A DNA stretch of 64,000 nt from Grimontia indica (GCF_000333895.2 NZ_ANFM02000015.1:1-64000); one strand, 5' to 3'. Shown: positions 38,218 to 47,560, counted from the stretch's first letter. The notes: generated by a model from the letters alone, not told the origin. Program-made: numbers and translations.

Positions 38218-38274
38218 ATGCGTCTTAACCTCAAGGTAACCGAACACCCGTGAATGGACAATTTGTCGGTTACC
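38218..38274 (+). promoter_or_regulatory. Leader region of the bufferin operon with inverted repeat and mini-ORF
   Basis: Arms GGTAACCGA (38235-38243) and TCGGTTACC (38266-38274) are perfect inverted repeats 22 bases apart, either an operator or an RNA stem. An 11-codon reading frame (38218-38253, product MRLNLKVTEHP) begins 8 bases after a GGGGGAG sequence and ends just where the hairpin loop begins. Whether the peptide is made is unknown; the element could sense metal or stress. Confidence 0.45.
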
Positions 38275-38301
38275 CAACCTACAAATACTGGAGTACAGAC
38301 A

Positions 38302-38583
38302 ATGAATAAGATTGAAAAGAGCGCCACTTTCGCATCAGTAGCACTGGCAGTAGCAATGAGCGCAAGCGCGTTTGCCGCAGAAGCACCAGCAGGCAGCACC
38401 GGCGCTGCAATCGGTGCTGGCGACAAAGTTCACTGCTACGGTATCCACTCTTGTAAAGGCCAGTCAGACTGTAAAACTGCCGAGCACCAGTGCAAAGGTC
38501 AAAACGCTTGTGGCGGCCACGGTTTTAAAGCGATGAAAGCGAAAGAATGCCTTGATCAAGGTGGCGTGATCTCTGATCTCTAA
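38302..38583 (+). CDS. bufA: Bufferin-type RiPP precursor (DUF2282 family)
   Basis: The 93-residue precursor has a Sec signal peptide (about 1-25, cut near AFA) and a mature core with six cysteines at residues 45, 51, 57, 64, 70 and 83, in repeats such as SCKGQSDCK and QCKGQNACGG. This is the DUF2282 family now called bufferins: exported peptides whose cysteines are modified by the MNIO enzyme encoded next door and that bind copper in the periplasm. Six cysteines fit the longer bufferin subtype (BufA2-like). I start at 38302, with CTGGAG upstream; an in-frame ATG at 38254 would spoil the signal peptide. First gene of three. Confidence 0.9.
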   Translation: MNKIEKSATFASVALAVAMSASAFAAEAPAGSTGAAIGAGDKVHCYGIHSCKGQSDCKTAEHQCKGQNACGGHGFKAMKAKECLDQGGVISDL

Positions 38584-38605
38584 TTGATTGCCTGGAGTGA
38601 ATGAA

Positions 38606-39433
38606 ATGACTTCTAGCTTTGGACTGGGTTTACGCACTCAGCATTACAACGAGTTTCTGAATGCACGACAACCTGTCGATTGGCTGGAAGTCATTTCTGA
38701 CAACTTTATGGTCAATGGTGGTAAGCCATTGGCCATACTCGACCGCATCCGCGCCGACTATCCAATGACCATGCATGGTGTTTCCATGTCGATTGGTTCG
38801 GTCAATGGCCTGGATGAAGATTATCTCAAACGCCTCAAAGCGCTCGAACAGCGTATCGAACCCATGTGGGTGTCTGATCACCTTTGCTGGGGCGGCGTCC
38901 ACGGACGCAAACTTCACGATTTAATGCCCTTGCCATTCACGCAAGAAGCGCTGGGTGTGGTGGCGAGAAACATTCACCACGCTCAGGATGTTTTGAAGCG
39001 TCCGTTGGTGGTAGAAAATGTCTCAAGCTATGTTGAATTCAAAGATTCAGAGATGACTGAGTGGGAGTTTCTGAGCGAGATTTGCAATGCAACAGGCTGC
39101 CAGCTTTTGCTGGATATCAACAACATTTATGTCAGCGCATTTAACCACGGCTTTTCACCGTTTGAGTTTATCGATGGTGTACCGAAAGAGCACATCTGCC
39201 AATTCCATCTCGCCGGCCACCAAAACAACGGCGACCACCTGATTGATACCCATGATCATCCGGTTTGTGCAGGTGTGTGGGATTTGTATGAATACGCGCT
39301 AACCCGCTACGGCAATGTACCGACCATGATTGAACGTGACGATAATGTCCCACCTTTGGGTGAGCTTTTGGATGAGTTGGATGTCGCGCGCAAGATTGCA
39401 GTAAACGCTTTGAAAACGGAGGGTGCAGCATGA
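38606..39433 (+). CDS. bufB: Bufferin maturase, MNIO/DUF692 multinuclear iron oxidase
   Basis: This 275-residue TIM-barrel enzyme belongs to the DUF692 (MbnB/HvfB-like) family that oxidatively converts peptide cysteines to metal-binding heterocycles. Likely metal ligands are visible: H57 in HGVSM, E137 in VENVSS, D170 in LLLDINN, H201 and H205 in FHLAGH, and D214, H216 and H218 in DTHDH. These match the residues holding the iron cluster in characterised members. I start at 38606 (TGGAG 8 bases upstream). Its stop overlaps the ATG of the partner gene by 4 bases. Confidence 0.92.
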   Translation: MTSSFGLGLRTQHYNEFLNARQPVDWLEVISDNFMVNGGKPLAILDRIRADYPMTMHGVSMSIGSVNGLDEDYLKRLKALEQRIEPMWVSDHLCWGGVHGRKLHDLMPLPFTQEALGVVARNIHHAQDVLKRPLVVENVSSYVEFKDSEMTEWEFLSEICNATGCQLLLDINNIYVSAFNHGFSPFEFIDGVPKEHICQFHLAGHQNNGDHLIDTHDHPVCAGVWDLYEYALTRYGNVPTMIERDDNVPPLGELLDELDVARKIAVNALKTEGAA

Positions 39434-40200
39434 GCCTTCAATCCCTTCAGGACAGTTTCCAAACCATCGTGCTCAGCCAGCAATGCACTGAGGCTGACTG
39501 GGTAAATGAGAGGGCAGGCAGTCTGCCATCAAAAGATCGCTTAGCCATTTACTACAATGCTTACCGTATCCGACTTATCGATGTTTTGCGTGACAACTTT
39601 GAACATACCGCGGTTTACCTGGGCGATGATTGGTTTAACCAACTGGCTGCGGACTACGTGCAAACCCACCCGTCGACTTACACCAATATTGGCTACTATG
39701 GTCACTTGTTTGCCAGCTTTATTGCCGAGCAGCTTCCCGATGATCTTGAAGTCGCAGAGTTGGCAGAACTTGATTGGACGCTCAGAAGAGCGTTTGACGG
39801 CGAAGACAGTGACGTAATGACCATGGAATCACTTCAGGCAATGGCAACCGCTGATCCGGAAAACATCCAGTTGTGTGCAGTGCCGACCCTCACCTTAACC
39901 ACACATACCTGTAATACCCTTGATATCTGGCATGCCATCGACAAAGAAGAAACACCACCAACAGTTGCGCCATTACCGCAAGCTGTCGATGTACTGGTTT
40001 GGCGAAAAGGGCACTCTCCACATTTCCGAAGTATTTCGCCATTAGAATCTACCGCTATTTCCATGATTCAGAAAGGTGTGAATCTCAATGATCTCGGCGC
40101 ACATCTACAGGCGCAGTTTCCTGATGTCGATGTGTCCGTTGAGTTTGGGCAAATGCTGCATCGCTGGATTGCGGATGAAGTGTTGGCCTTTAATGATTAA
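39430..40200 (+). CDS. bufC: Bufferin biosynthesis partner protein (DUF2063, BufC/HvfC-like)
   Basis: This 256-residue protein has an N-terminal DUF2063 domain (about 5-95, with [20 protein letters not shown] and [14 protein letters not shown]), the recognition domain that brings the precursor peptide to the MNIO enzyme, and a second alpha-beta domain thereafter. It overlaps bufB by the ATGA start-stop. No DoxX-type membrane protein or ECF sigma gene, often found with such operons, follows it. I see no clear terminator before the convergent carbonic anhydrase gene. Confidence 0.9.
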   Translation: MSLQSLQDSFQTIVLSQQCTEADWVNERAGSLPSKDRLAIYYNAYRIRLIDVLRDNFEHTAVYLGDDWFNQLAADYVQTHPSTYTNIGYYGHLFASFIAEQLPDDLEVAELAELDWTLRRAFDGEDSDVMTMESLQAMATADPENIQLCAVPTLTLTTHTCNTLDIWHAIDKEETPPTVAPLPQAVDVLVWRKGHSPHFRSISPLESTAISMIQKGVNLNDLGAHLQAQFPDVDVSVEFGQMLHRWIADEVLAFND

Positions 40201-40250
40201 TTGATTTCCAAGAGCAACACGTAAAGACCACCACCTCTGCTTAAATTCTC

Positions 40251-40835
40251 TTAAATTGCTGTGCCGGCTTTGGTCGCCTCTTCGACTTCTATCAACCTTC
40301 CTGTTTCGCAGTCGAAGACATAGCCATAAACGGGAATATCTTTAGACACCAAAGAGCTTGATTTAATTCGTTTTACGTCTTCAACAACACTAGCTTCCAG
40401 ATCACTAAATGTCAGCCAATTCACAAAGTGTCCTTCAACTGAACCGCCTTCTTCGGTTGTGTTGACCCATTCTGCACCATTATGTACGGCGGTATTTAAG
40501 CTATTTTCAAGCAAATCACCCATGGTTTTCTGATCAAATTTCTGCATGCCGCAATCAGTGTGATGAACGACAAACCACTCGTTGGTTCCAAGTAGCTTGT
40601 GCGATAGAGCTAATGAGCGAATGGCGTCGTCACTGGCCCTTCCGCCCGCGTTACGAATGACGTGTGCATCGCCTTCAGATAACCCAGCGAATTTAGCGGG
40701 GTCAAGGCGTGCGTCCATGCAGGTAAGAACGGCAAACTTTCGGCTCGGTGGGATTTGTAATTGTCCTTTATCCCCAAAATTCGCGACGTATTCTTGATTC
40801 GCGTGTTCAACTTCTTGTTTTACTCTGCTCATCAT
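40251..40835 (-). CDS. Beta-carbonic-anhydrase-family protein
   Basis: This 194-residue protein has the beta-class zinc motifs: CMDARLDP (about 38-45), giving Cys and Asp, and HHTDCGM (about 94-100), giving His and Cys. It would hydrate CO2, or may be one of the relatives with altered activity. The mature domain is short, as in the compact clade that includes Mycobacterium Rv1284. I start at 40835, where GAGG lies 6 bases before; the frame is open to 40847. Monocistronic. Confidence 0.88.
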   Translation of the reverse strand: MMSRVKQEVEHANQEYVANFGDKGQLQIPPSRKFAVLTCMDARLDPAKFAGLSEGDAHVIRNAGGRASDDAIRSLALSHKLLGTNEWFVVHHTDCGMQKFDQKTMGDLLENSLNTAVHNGAEWVNTTEEGGSVEGHFVNWLTFSDLEASVVEDVKRIKSSSLVSKDIPVYGYVFDCETGRLIEVEEATKAGTAI

Positions 40836-41028
40836 TTGGATCCTCATTTTCAGTTTTGGCGCTCGCGGCCCGCAAAAGGCAGTAAATGCGGACCGCGTAG
40901 GTCGCTTTTAACCATAACTAGGGGGTCGAATGGTCAACAAATGATGATATCTATCTAGTTGGGTGTACATTTTCTTTGTGGTACTGAATAATCATCTAAA
41001 AATTAGTGAGTTAAGAAGTGGGTTTAAA

Positions 41029-41550
41029 TTGAATAGCCAACCTAACATTGATACTGAACGCCTCACCCTTCGCCCGTTTGCAGAAGAAGATAGTGAAATC
41101 GTTGCTCAATTAGCGGGCGATAAACGCATTGCCGATATGACCGCCAATATTCCCCATCCGTATGAATTGCATATGGCTGAGTCTTGGATAGCTACCCATC
41201 AAAGCCAGTGGGAGTCTGGAAGGGGTGTCGCCTATGCGGTCACGTTGAAGAGCAATCAACAGCTTATCGGTACCGTCAGTTTTCCCAGCATTGAAGAGGA
41301 CGTAGGCGTTCTAGGTTACTGGATAGGCGTGCCTTACTGGGGCAACGGTTATGCCTATGAAGCGTCGCGTGCCTTGGTGGATTTTGCGAAAGAACACCTC
41401 GGCATGAGGTATTTGGAAGTCATGCACCTGGAAGAGAACCAGCAGTCCCAGTCTGTGATTAACAAACTGGGTGTGAAATATACTGACACACGAACCAATC
41501 GCATGCAGGGCAAAGAACGTCGAGTGAAGTATTACCGTACTAAACTCTAG
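41029..41550 (+). CDS. GNAT-family acetyltransferase (RimJ/RimL-like)
   Basis: The product (about 173 residues) opens with DTERLTLRPFAEEDSEIVAQ, typical of RimJ/RimL-like enzymes, and has the acetyl-CoA loop around YWGNGYAYEAS and the tail QSVINKLGVKYT. It probably acetylates a protein N terminus or a small amine. The start is uncertain: no ATG is well placed. I chose the TTG at 41029 behind AAGAAG, giving the usual N-terminal length; the open frame begins at a GTG at 40963. Confidence 0.78.
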   Translation: MNSQPNIDTERLTLRPFAEEDSEIVAQLAGDKRIADMTANIPHPYELHMAESWIATHQSQWESGRGVAYAVTLKSNQQLIGTVSFPSIEEDVGVLGYWIGVPYWGNGYAYEASRALVDFAKEHLGMRYLEVMHLEENQQSQSVINKLGVKYTDTRTNRMQGKERRVKYYRTKL

Positions 41551-41558
41551 CCGCGCTA

Positions 41559-42014
41559 TTAGACATAAATCGGCAACGCCCCACGGTCTTTCACTTTACG
41601 AATCGCGAGCTGTGTATGAATGTCTTTTACGTTTTGTAGGCATTGCAGTTTACGGGTGAATTGCTCGTAGCCGGAGAGATCTTTGGCAACCACTTCCAGT
41701 AGGTAATCATAAGCACCAGACACCACGTGGCAGCTGACGACTTCCTGCATATCACCAATCGCTTGTTCAAAATCATCTACTGATGTCACTTGGTGATTGT
41801 TCAGGCTGACTTCCACAAACATTGTCATGGCTATGCCGACTTTATCCCGCGTTAACGAAGCGTGATAACCCGCGACAATCTTTTCTTTCTCCAGCCTTTT
41901 AATACGTCTTGCGCAAGGGGAGGGGGAAAGACCAACTAAATCCGCAAGTTCTGCGGTTGTCAGTCTCGCGTCCTTTTGCATCAGCTCCAGAAGCTGTTTA
42001 TCAATACGATCCAT
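41559..42014 (-). CDS. Lrp/AsnC-family transcriptional regulator
   Basis: This 151-residue regulator has the N-terminal helix-turn-helix (residues 5-50, LTTAELADLVGLSPSPCARRIKRLE) and a RAM effector-binding domain (about 65-145, with VVSGAYDYLLEVVAKDL). It is divergent from an EamA-type carrier gene with 146 bases between and likely controls it in response to an amino acid. Confidence 0.9.
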   Translation of the reverse strand: MDRIDKQLLELMQKDARLTTAELADLVGLSPSPCARRIKRLEKEKIVAGYHASLTRDKVGIAMTMFVEVSLNNHQVTSVDDFEQAIGDMQEVVSCHVVSGAYDYLLEVVAKDLSGYEQFTRKLQCLQNVKDIHTQLAIRKVKDRGALPIYV

Positions 42015-42160
42015 GTGTGCACGCTTTTACTCATCAAGATTTTTGGAAATATTAGCGGAAACCATCAATTATTGTGTAATTAATATAGAAAGTTGCCAAC
42101 TAACGCTAATCGCTGTGCCAGATAATAGCCATTCAACATCAAGGACAGAGATGAACAGTG

Positions 42161-43135
42161 ATGGCTTCGAGCGCAAAAAACAGGACGACACAGGGCAAGA
42201 CGGCAGGTTACTTGTCGATGATGGCAACGCTATTGGTTTGGGCAGGTTTTTTCCTCTCTCTAAAAGGCGGCGCGAATTCAGATTTGCTGCCTGCTGATCT
42301 GGCACTCATGCGCTTCCTGGTTCCCGCTCTGTTACTGACTCCTTTTGTCTATCAGGCACGAAAGCAAATCGTAGCTATTCCGGCCAAATATATGCTGGGT
42401 ATGTTTGTCGGAAGCGGGCTACCGTATCTTCTGGTGGCAAGTAACGCGATGCAATATGTCCCAGTTTCTCACGGTAGTGCGCTTGTGCCGGGTACTTTAC
42501 CTTTGTTTGTCACCGCCATTGCAGTGCTCTTTTATCAGCAACCATTAAGCTCACACCGCAAACTTGGACTTGCCGCAATAGCGATAGGCACTGCTCTGTT
42601 TCTCGTAAGCAATATCAGTAGTTCGCAAGGTATCTATGACTGGGCGCAATCCAAAGGGCATTTGCTATTTCTGCTAGGTAGCTTGGTGTGGGCTATTTTC
42701 ACGATCAGTGCGCGGGTAGCGAACCTGAATGCTCTCGCTTGTTCTGGCGTGTTAGCCATCATGTCTTGCTTGGTTCTGTTTGTGGCGATCACTGTTGGAT
42801 GGTTGCCGAGCACACTCCATCAAACCTCAGTATCACAATGGCCATGGCAGCAAGTGTTTACCCATACCTTGTTGCAAGGTGTCGGGGCAGGGATAGTGTC
42901 GTCTTGTACTTATCTGTATGCCGTTAAACAACTCGGGGCAGAGCGAAGTGCAGCATTCGGCAGTGCGACACCAGTGATCGCGACTTTGCTGGCTATTCCC
43001 ATCTTCAACGAAGTGCCGGATGCAATGACTATGTCCGCGCTGGGGTTTGTTTGCGTCGGGAGTTTGGTGGCAAGCAATATTTTTATGAAAAACGATACGT
43101 CATTGAACTATCAACCACCTATGTATCAAAAATAA
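42161..43135 (+). CDS. EamA/DMT-family transporter
   Basis: The 324-residue protein has ten hydrophobic segments in two EamA repeats (about 15-145 and 170-310), the pattern of drug/metabolite exporters such as YdcZ/RhtA-like carriers. The ALMRFLVPALLLTPF and YVPVSHGSALVPGTLP segments are typical. The frame begins with GTG-ATG; I start at the ATG at 42161. With the divergent Lrp gene it probably exports an amino acid. Terminator not evident; bases 43136-43420 hold no gene. Confidence 0.86.
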   Translation: MASSAKNRTTQGKTAGYLSMMATLLVWAGFFLSLKGGANSDLLPADLALMRFLVPALLLTPFVYQARKQIVAIPAKYMLGMFVGSGLPYLLVASNAMQYVPVSHGSALVPGTLPLFVTAIAVLFYQQPLSSHRKLGLAAIAIGTALFLVSNISSSQGIYDWAQSKGHLLFLLGSLVWAIFTISARVANLNALACSGVLAIMSCLVLFVAITVGWLPSTLHQTSVSQWPWQQVFTHTLLQGVGAGIVSSCTYLYAVKQLGAERSAAFGSATPVIATLLAIPIFNEVPDAMTMSALGFVCVGSLVASNIFMKNDTSLNYQPPMYQK

Positions 43136-43420
43136 TACGTAATAAACAGAAAACTAGATAAGAATAATTAGTCGATTAAAGTGTGCTTGAAGTGATTATT
43201 AGAATCCATAAAACCAAATATATAGTGAATTTCATATGATTGATATCTTGGGTAGTCATGCTGCTTTCTAACATAATTATCAAATCAATATATTTAGATT
43301 CTTATTGTCTCAAAAGTGAGTCGATGGATGTCATTTTGAATGTGGTTTCATAATTCCCGATGCTGATACTGCGTCTCATATATAAAGGTATTTGGCACTT
43401 ATAATATTTTTGAGGGAATT

Positions 43421-44659
43421 ATGGACAATATCTGTAAAGGACTACGAATTGGAGTTGCACTGGTAACACTGGTTTCAGGTGCAGCTTTGGCTGAACCAAG
43501 TAAAGCGATCCTGGAAGGTTTTATCACTCGTGGTGATGTCGGTAAATCGATTGGCGAAAGAAATGGTTACGACAAGCCTGGTAAGGAAGATAAAAACAAG
43601 CCTACTGATTGGACAAAGTATGTAGACGGTGTAGTGATTCAGGCTGAGTGGGCGACTCTCGAACCTGAAGATGGCGTTTATGATTTCCAATTGATTGAAG
43701 ACGCCTTAAATGACATCAAAGACTATAACGAAGCTAATGGCGTGAATTTGGGCGCTAAGTTAAGAGTGTTTGCTGGCCAGTATAGCCCAGACCATATCCT
43801 GGATAACCCGGATATCGGGTCGACTTACGTTGCCTATGCTGAGGTAGGAAAAGGTCGAGACGGTATGCTGCCGCACTTCTGGAAAGATGCATTTCTAGAC
43901 AAATATAAGGCATTACATCAAGCACTTGCTGAAGAGTTTGATGCCAAGCCAGAAGGCGATGAAGACCATGTGCGCAATGAAATCCTCAGAGAGATCTCAA
44001 TTACCGCCTGCATGATGAAAAGTGCTGACATGCACCGTGCAGAGAATGGCGACAACTATGTGGATCGTAACGATGGCTTAACGAATATCGGTGTACTGAT
44101 GTCTGCCGGGCTGACGTTTGAAGAAGACTTTAGCTGCCAGAAAAAGCAAATAAACATCGTTGCAAACGCATGGGAAAACACATGGGTATCTGTTGCCCGC
44201 GCACACTTCAATGACTATTCAAACCATGCAGGGATTGCTCCGCCAGAGGGTGAAAAACTTACGGAAGACTGGCCGCTTGCTAAGGATAAAATGAGAAAAA
44301 TTGTCAATACGTGCCGAAAAAATGATAACTGCATTATTGGCAACAACAGTTTGGAACATAAAGAAACTAAAGATAACAATGCCGCATTCTTTGATGACAC
44401 CAATGCGATCTATTATGTTGCCCAAAACTATTTAAATGAGGGAAAGAAAAAAGCCCCTGTCTATTTCCAAACTGTCGTGAAAGTTCAGAGTGATGAAAAC
44501 GACAATGAAACGAAACTGCATCGAGTCATTGAAAGCGCGATGGAAGCATCTGATGTAAGCATGATTGAGCTTCCGACTTTGAAAGCGTTAAAGCAATACA
44601 AGGACGGATACCTTTCTGGTAATAAAATGCAGACAGTCAGGAGTGAACTGAAAAAATAA
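43421..44659 (+). CDS. Secreted glycoside-hydrolase-like protein
   Basis: This 412-residue protein has a signal peptide (about 1-24, cut after ALA). Near residues 65-100 the phrase VDGVVIQAEWATLEPEDGVYDFQLIE, given here in parts as EWATLEPEDG and YDFQLIEDAL, matches the start of (beta/alpha)8 glycosidases of the GH42 or GH35 type, in which W-x-x-LEP-x-x-G-x-YDF is common. KLRVFAGQYSPD follows as the next strand. The later part is charged and unfamiliar, with CMM and CxKK cysteines. I do not see the usual acid-base NEP motif, so it may be inactive or in a divergent family. Good GAGGG ribosome-binding site; upstream AT-rich. Confidence 0.68.
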   Translation: MDNICKGLRIGVALVTLVSGAALAEPSKAILEGFITRGDVGKSIGERNGYDKPGKEDKNKPTDWTKYVDGVVIQAEWATLEPEDGVYDFQLIEDALNDIKDYNEANGVNLGAKLRVFAGQYSPDHILDNPDIGSTYVAYAEVGKGRDGMLPHFWKDAFLDKYKALHQALAEEFDAKPEGDEDHVRNEILREISITACMMKSADMHRAENGDNYVDRNDGLTNIGVLMSAGLTFEEDFSCQKKQINIVANAWENTWVSVARAHFNDYSNHAGIAPPEGEKLTEDWPLAKDKMRKIVNTCRKNDNCIIGNNSLEHKETKDNNAAFFDDTNAIYYVAQNYLNEGKKKAPVYFQTVVKVQSDENDNETKLHRVIESAMEASDVSMIELPTLKALKQYKDGYLSGNKMQTVRSELKK

Positions 44660-44710
44660 CTCATTCGAGTTAGTCTCCTCAGCAGAGGCGACTTCGGTCA
44701 CCGAGTTAGT

Positions 44711-44752
44711 ATGCCGGCAGTTAACAACCAGGTTATCTGCCGGTATGTTTTT
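44711..44752 (+). terminator. Terminator after the glycosidase-like gene
   Basis: Arms ATGCCGGCAG and CTGCCGGTAT pair with one wobble around a partly paired loop and are followed by GTTTTTGG. It overlaps the end of the convergent GNAT gene. Confidence 0.75.
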
Positions 44753-45230
44753 GGTATTGTACAAATTGGCAATCTTTTCCACTGACTTCACAACCAAGTT
44801 TTTCGAACAGGGCAATGGAACGAACGTTGTCATTATCGATATCAGCGATCAACGCCTTAACACCCACTGAGCCAGCAAACCCAAACAGAAGCGGCAATGC
44901 TTCAGACATCAAACCCTTGTTCCAGTGAGCAGCGTTTAATAAACAACCGACTTCGCATTCAGAGCGGTCTTCGCTAAAACTATGCAATTCGCAGGTCCCA
45001 ATTACTTTGTTTGAAGCTTTCTCAACAATCGCCCATTCAAAGGATTCTTCTGTGGCTTCCAATCGAGCCACGCTTTCAAGCATTTGATGAACCATTTCAA
45101 TTGAGGTGAACACAGGGTCAGACGCAAACTCCATGACTTGCTCGTTACCATAGATCTCAAATAAATCGTTGGCATCAGAGTGAGCGATAGAGCGCAATAC
45201 TAGGCGATGGCTAGATAAAACGGGCTTCAT
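44733..45230 (-). CDS. GNAT-family acetyltransferase (RimJ/RimL-like)
   Basis: The 165-residue protein opens MKPVLSSHRLVLRSIAHSD, the usual RimJ-like N terminus, and has ECEVGCLLNAAHWNKGLMSEAL (here the AHWNKGLMSEAL acetyl-CoA loop) and the strand VKALIADIDNDNVRSIALFE before FEKLGCE. I start at the ATG at 45230; the frame is open to a TTG at 45269. Substrate unknown. Confidence 0.83.
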   Translation of the reverse strand: MKPVLSSHRLVLRSIAHSDANDLFEIYGNEQVMEFASDPVFTSIEMVHQMLESVARLEATEESFEWAIVEKASNKVIGTCELHSFSEDRSECEVGCLLNAAHWNKGLMSEALPLLFGFAGSVGVKALIADIDNDNVRSIALFEKLGCEVSGKDCQFVQYQKHTGR

Positions 45231-45322
45231 TAAATCTCGAAGAGGGCTTGATAGGTGGGTGGATATCAAAACAAGTCAGACTCAGTCAAAACTGACCGAA
45301 TCTGACCCTAAGACGATTTGAT

Positions 45323-45862
45323 TTAGAAGTTATAACGCGCAGTCAGCAATACGCCTTGAATCGACAGGTCTACGTCATTGAAATCGCCGGTTTGGTAACG
45401 ATAGCCGATGCCAACATCCAATTGGTCGAACATATACCCCAGCTCGAAGCCTGCCTGATAAGCCAACTCAGTTTGTGAGCGGGAAACGCCGTAAATATTG
45501 GTTTGAGCTTTAATTCCGCCGACACCCAGGATCAAAGCACTGTAGAGATTGTTTCCTGGCTCAACCCATTTTGGTCTTAAGTTGAAATAGTAGGCTTCGC
45601 CGTCCATGGAAACATCTTGCGCGAATTCCGCTTTACCGAAGTGTTGGTATTCCACTTCCAGCCCAAGCTCCATGCCCGTTGAAATTTCCAGACCGTATCC
45701 AACAAAACCGCTCAGGCCGAATGCGTTATTTTCGTCCACCTTAAGATCGTTGTATTTCAACTCGGTATCGTCGTAAACGGAGAGATTGGTGCCTGCATAG
45801 AAGTAGTTGTCAGCAAAGGAATGGCAGCTAAAAAGGAGTAAAGCAACAAAGAGTCTTTTCAT
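45323..45862 (-). CDS. Small outer-membrane beta-barrel protein
   Basis: The 179-residue product has a signal peptide (about 1-17, cut near SFA). The mature part alternates hydrophobic and polar residues in about eight strands, with AFGLSGFVGYGLEI and GIGYRYQTGDFND, and ends in the outer-membrane insertion motif with C-terminal phenylalanine (ARYNF). This is the opacity/OmpA-like small barrel pattern. I start at MKRLFVALLL; upstream in-frame codons to 45913 spoil the signal peptide. Function not known. Confidence 0.75.
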   Translation of the reverse strand: MKRLFVALLLFSCHSFADNYFYAGTNLSVYDDTELKYNDLKVDENNAFGLSGFVGYGLEISTGMELGLEVEYQHFGKAEFAQDVSMDGEAYYFNLRPKWVEPGNNLYSALILGVGGIKAQTNIYGVSRSQTELAYQAGFELGYMFDQLDVGIGYRYQTGDFNDVDLSIQGVLLTARYNF

Positions 45863-46114
45863 CGGTAAACCACATGTCATTTTGGAAGAGCGGGAGAGTT
45901 CGATGTTATCCAACGGCTAAAAGCGAGTGGCTGAAGTCTCCCTGACTTCATAGAGAATCAGTCGGTGAATTTAACATTGGGTGAAAAGATGCATATTCGA
46001 AGCGAGTCTCAATTGTGGATGAATCAAGATTGTTTCATGAATTAAATCATAGGATTGGAACTTATAACGCACAAAGGCAGTGGATACCTATTCAATGGTA
46101 AGCAAAGCTTGTAG

Positions 46115-46147
46115 AGAAAAACGGGGCGACTAAGCGAGGCCCCGTTT
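46115..46147 (-). terminator. Terminator of the Zur-linked importer operon
   Basis: Arms AAACGGGGC and GCCCCGTTT pair around an 11-base loop; on the minus strand the hairpin is followed by TTTTTC, 28 bases past the ATPase stop. Confidence 0.82.
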
Positions 46148-46174
46148 GGTTGAAAGCGTCGGAGGTTTGAGTGA

Positions 46175-47560
46175 CTAGCTCATCTTAATCACCGAATCGC
46201 AGCGCTTTTCGACAAGGTGTTTATCATGACTCACAAGCAAAAGCGCACACCCTTGTTCCTTCGCCAAAGTGATCAGCACATCGGTGACCTCCATAGCAGT
46301 GATAGGGTCGAGTCGCGATGTCGGCTCGTCAGCAAACAAAAACACAGGCTCGAGCAATAACGCGCGCATGATGGAAAAACGCTGCAACTCGCCGCCTGAA
46401 ACTGAAAGGCTGTTCCTTTCGAGCAGTTCCGATGCGAGGTTTAGCTTATCCATTAGTGGCGGGATTTTGGTGCGATCGAGATTGTGCAGCGAAACCAAAT
46501 CTTCCAGCAAAGTACCCAGAGTGACGCTCGAAGTGACCGCAGAGGGCGGGTCCTGAAACAATTTTTGCCACTGATAAGGTGCCGTGTTTGGCGTCCGTTT
46601 GGAGATAGAGCCTTTCACGGCAGGCAGCAAACCCAGTAAGGTATCGCCCAAGGTGCTTTTGCCGCACCCACTGTCACCTACAACACCCATCACTTCTCCA
46701 GCATGGAGTGTGAAAGACAAATCGTCCGCCAGTGCTTTGCCGCCCCGCCCAATGGATAGCGATTCAGCGCTAATCACAGGATCAGTAAAAGGATTGGCAT
46801 CGGTATGTTTATTCCAATGTAACGGGTCAGCGGCTATCAGTGCTTTGGTGTACTCATGCTGAGGGTTCTCAAGTACCTGAGAGGACGAGCCTTTTTCCAG
46901 TAGCTCACCGCTTCTCATCACCATGATGTCTCCCTGTAACTGGCGGGCAACTTCAATATCATGGGTAATGGTCAGCAGACCTCCACCTTGAGCACTTTCT
47001 CTAAGCAAGCGAGTGATATCGTCACGACGGCTGGCATCGAGACCTTTGGTGGGCTCATCAGCCAGAATGAGTTTAGCGCCGCCAGCTTTCGCAGCGACAA
47101 CGGCTAAACGCTGAGCCATACCGCCTGAAAGTTCGCCCGGCCTCTTCATCGCACTTTCTTTCAATCCGACTGCATCGAGATCTTCAATGGCGATGTTGAA
47201 AGCGGCTTCAGGACTATTACCGTGCACACATTCATACACTTCTGAAACCTGTTGATAGCCGCGCATCAGCGGGTCCAGTGACCGCCAAGGCTCTTGCGGC
47301 AGCATAATGATTTCCTTTCCCCAAAGTGCTTTCAGCGCATCCCCTTCAAGCTGTTGTTCCAGAATTTCCACGTCGCCGTGCTGAGAGAGTGTCTCGGGTA
47401 AAGTTCCAATAATGGCCTGTGCTAACAGACTTTTTCCTGAACCTGTTTCACCGAGAATCGTTAACGGCCTGTCTTGATACAAGGTTAACGAAACGGGTTG
47501 GATCAATAGGGTATCTCCAACCGTTATTGAAAGATCATTCAGTTGAATCAGCGGTTTCAC
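46175..47560 (-). CDS. Peptide/nickel-type ABC importer, fused dual ATPase
   Basis: The 461-residue protein carries two complete ABC ATPase domains, equivalent to fused DppD and DppF or NikD and NikE. Domain 1 has GETGSGKSL, LSGGMAQRL and LILADEPTKGLD; domain 2 has GDSGCGKST, VSGGELQRF and LFADEPTSRLD. All catalytic motifs look intact. I start at the GTG at 47560 behind a GGGGGCAGG stretch, overlapping the upstream permease by 26 bases; the frame is open to 47611. It is last in the operon and drives both permeases. Confidence 0.88.
   Translation of the reverse strand: MKPLIQLNDLSITVGDTLLIQPVSLTLYQDRPLTILGETGSGKSLLAQAIIGTLPETLSQHGDVEILEQQLEGDALKALWGKEIIMLPQEPWRSLDPLMRGYQQVSEVYECVHGNSPEAAFNIAIEDLDAVGLKESAMKRPGELSGGMAQRLAVVAAKAGGAKLILADEPTKGLDASRRDDITRLLRESAQGGGLLTITHDIEVARQLQGDIMVMRSGELLEKGSSSQVLENPQHEYTKALIAADPLHWNKHTDANPFTDPVISAESLSIGRGGKALADDLSFTLHAGEVMGVVGDSGCGKSTLGDTLLGLLPAVKGSISKRTPNTAPYQWQKLFQDPPSAVTSSVTLGTLLEDLVSLHNLDRTKIPPLMDKLNLASELLERNSLSVSGGELQRFSIMRALLLEPVFLFADEPTSRLDPITAMEVTDVLITLAKEQGCALLLVSHDKHLVEKRCDSVIKMS

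Noticed and set aside
38254-38301. Upstream in-frame ATG for the bufferin precursor
   Set aside because: It adds 16 polar residues before the signal peptide, while the ATG at 38302 has its own ribosome-binding site.
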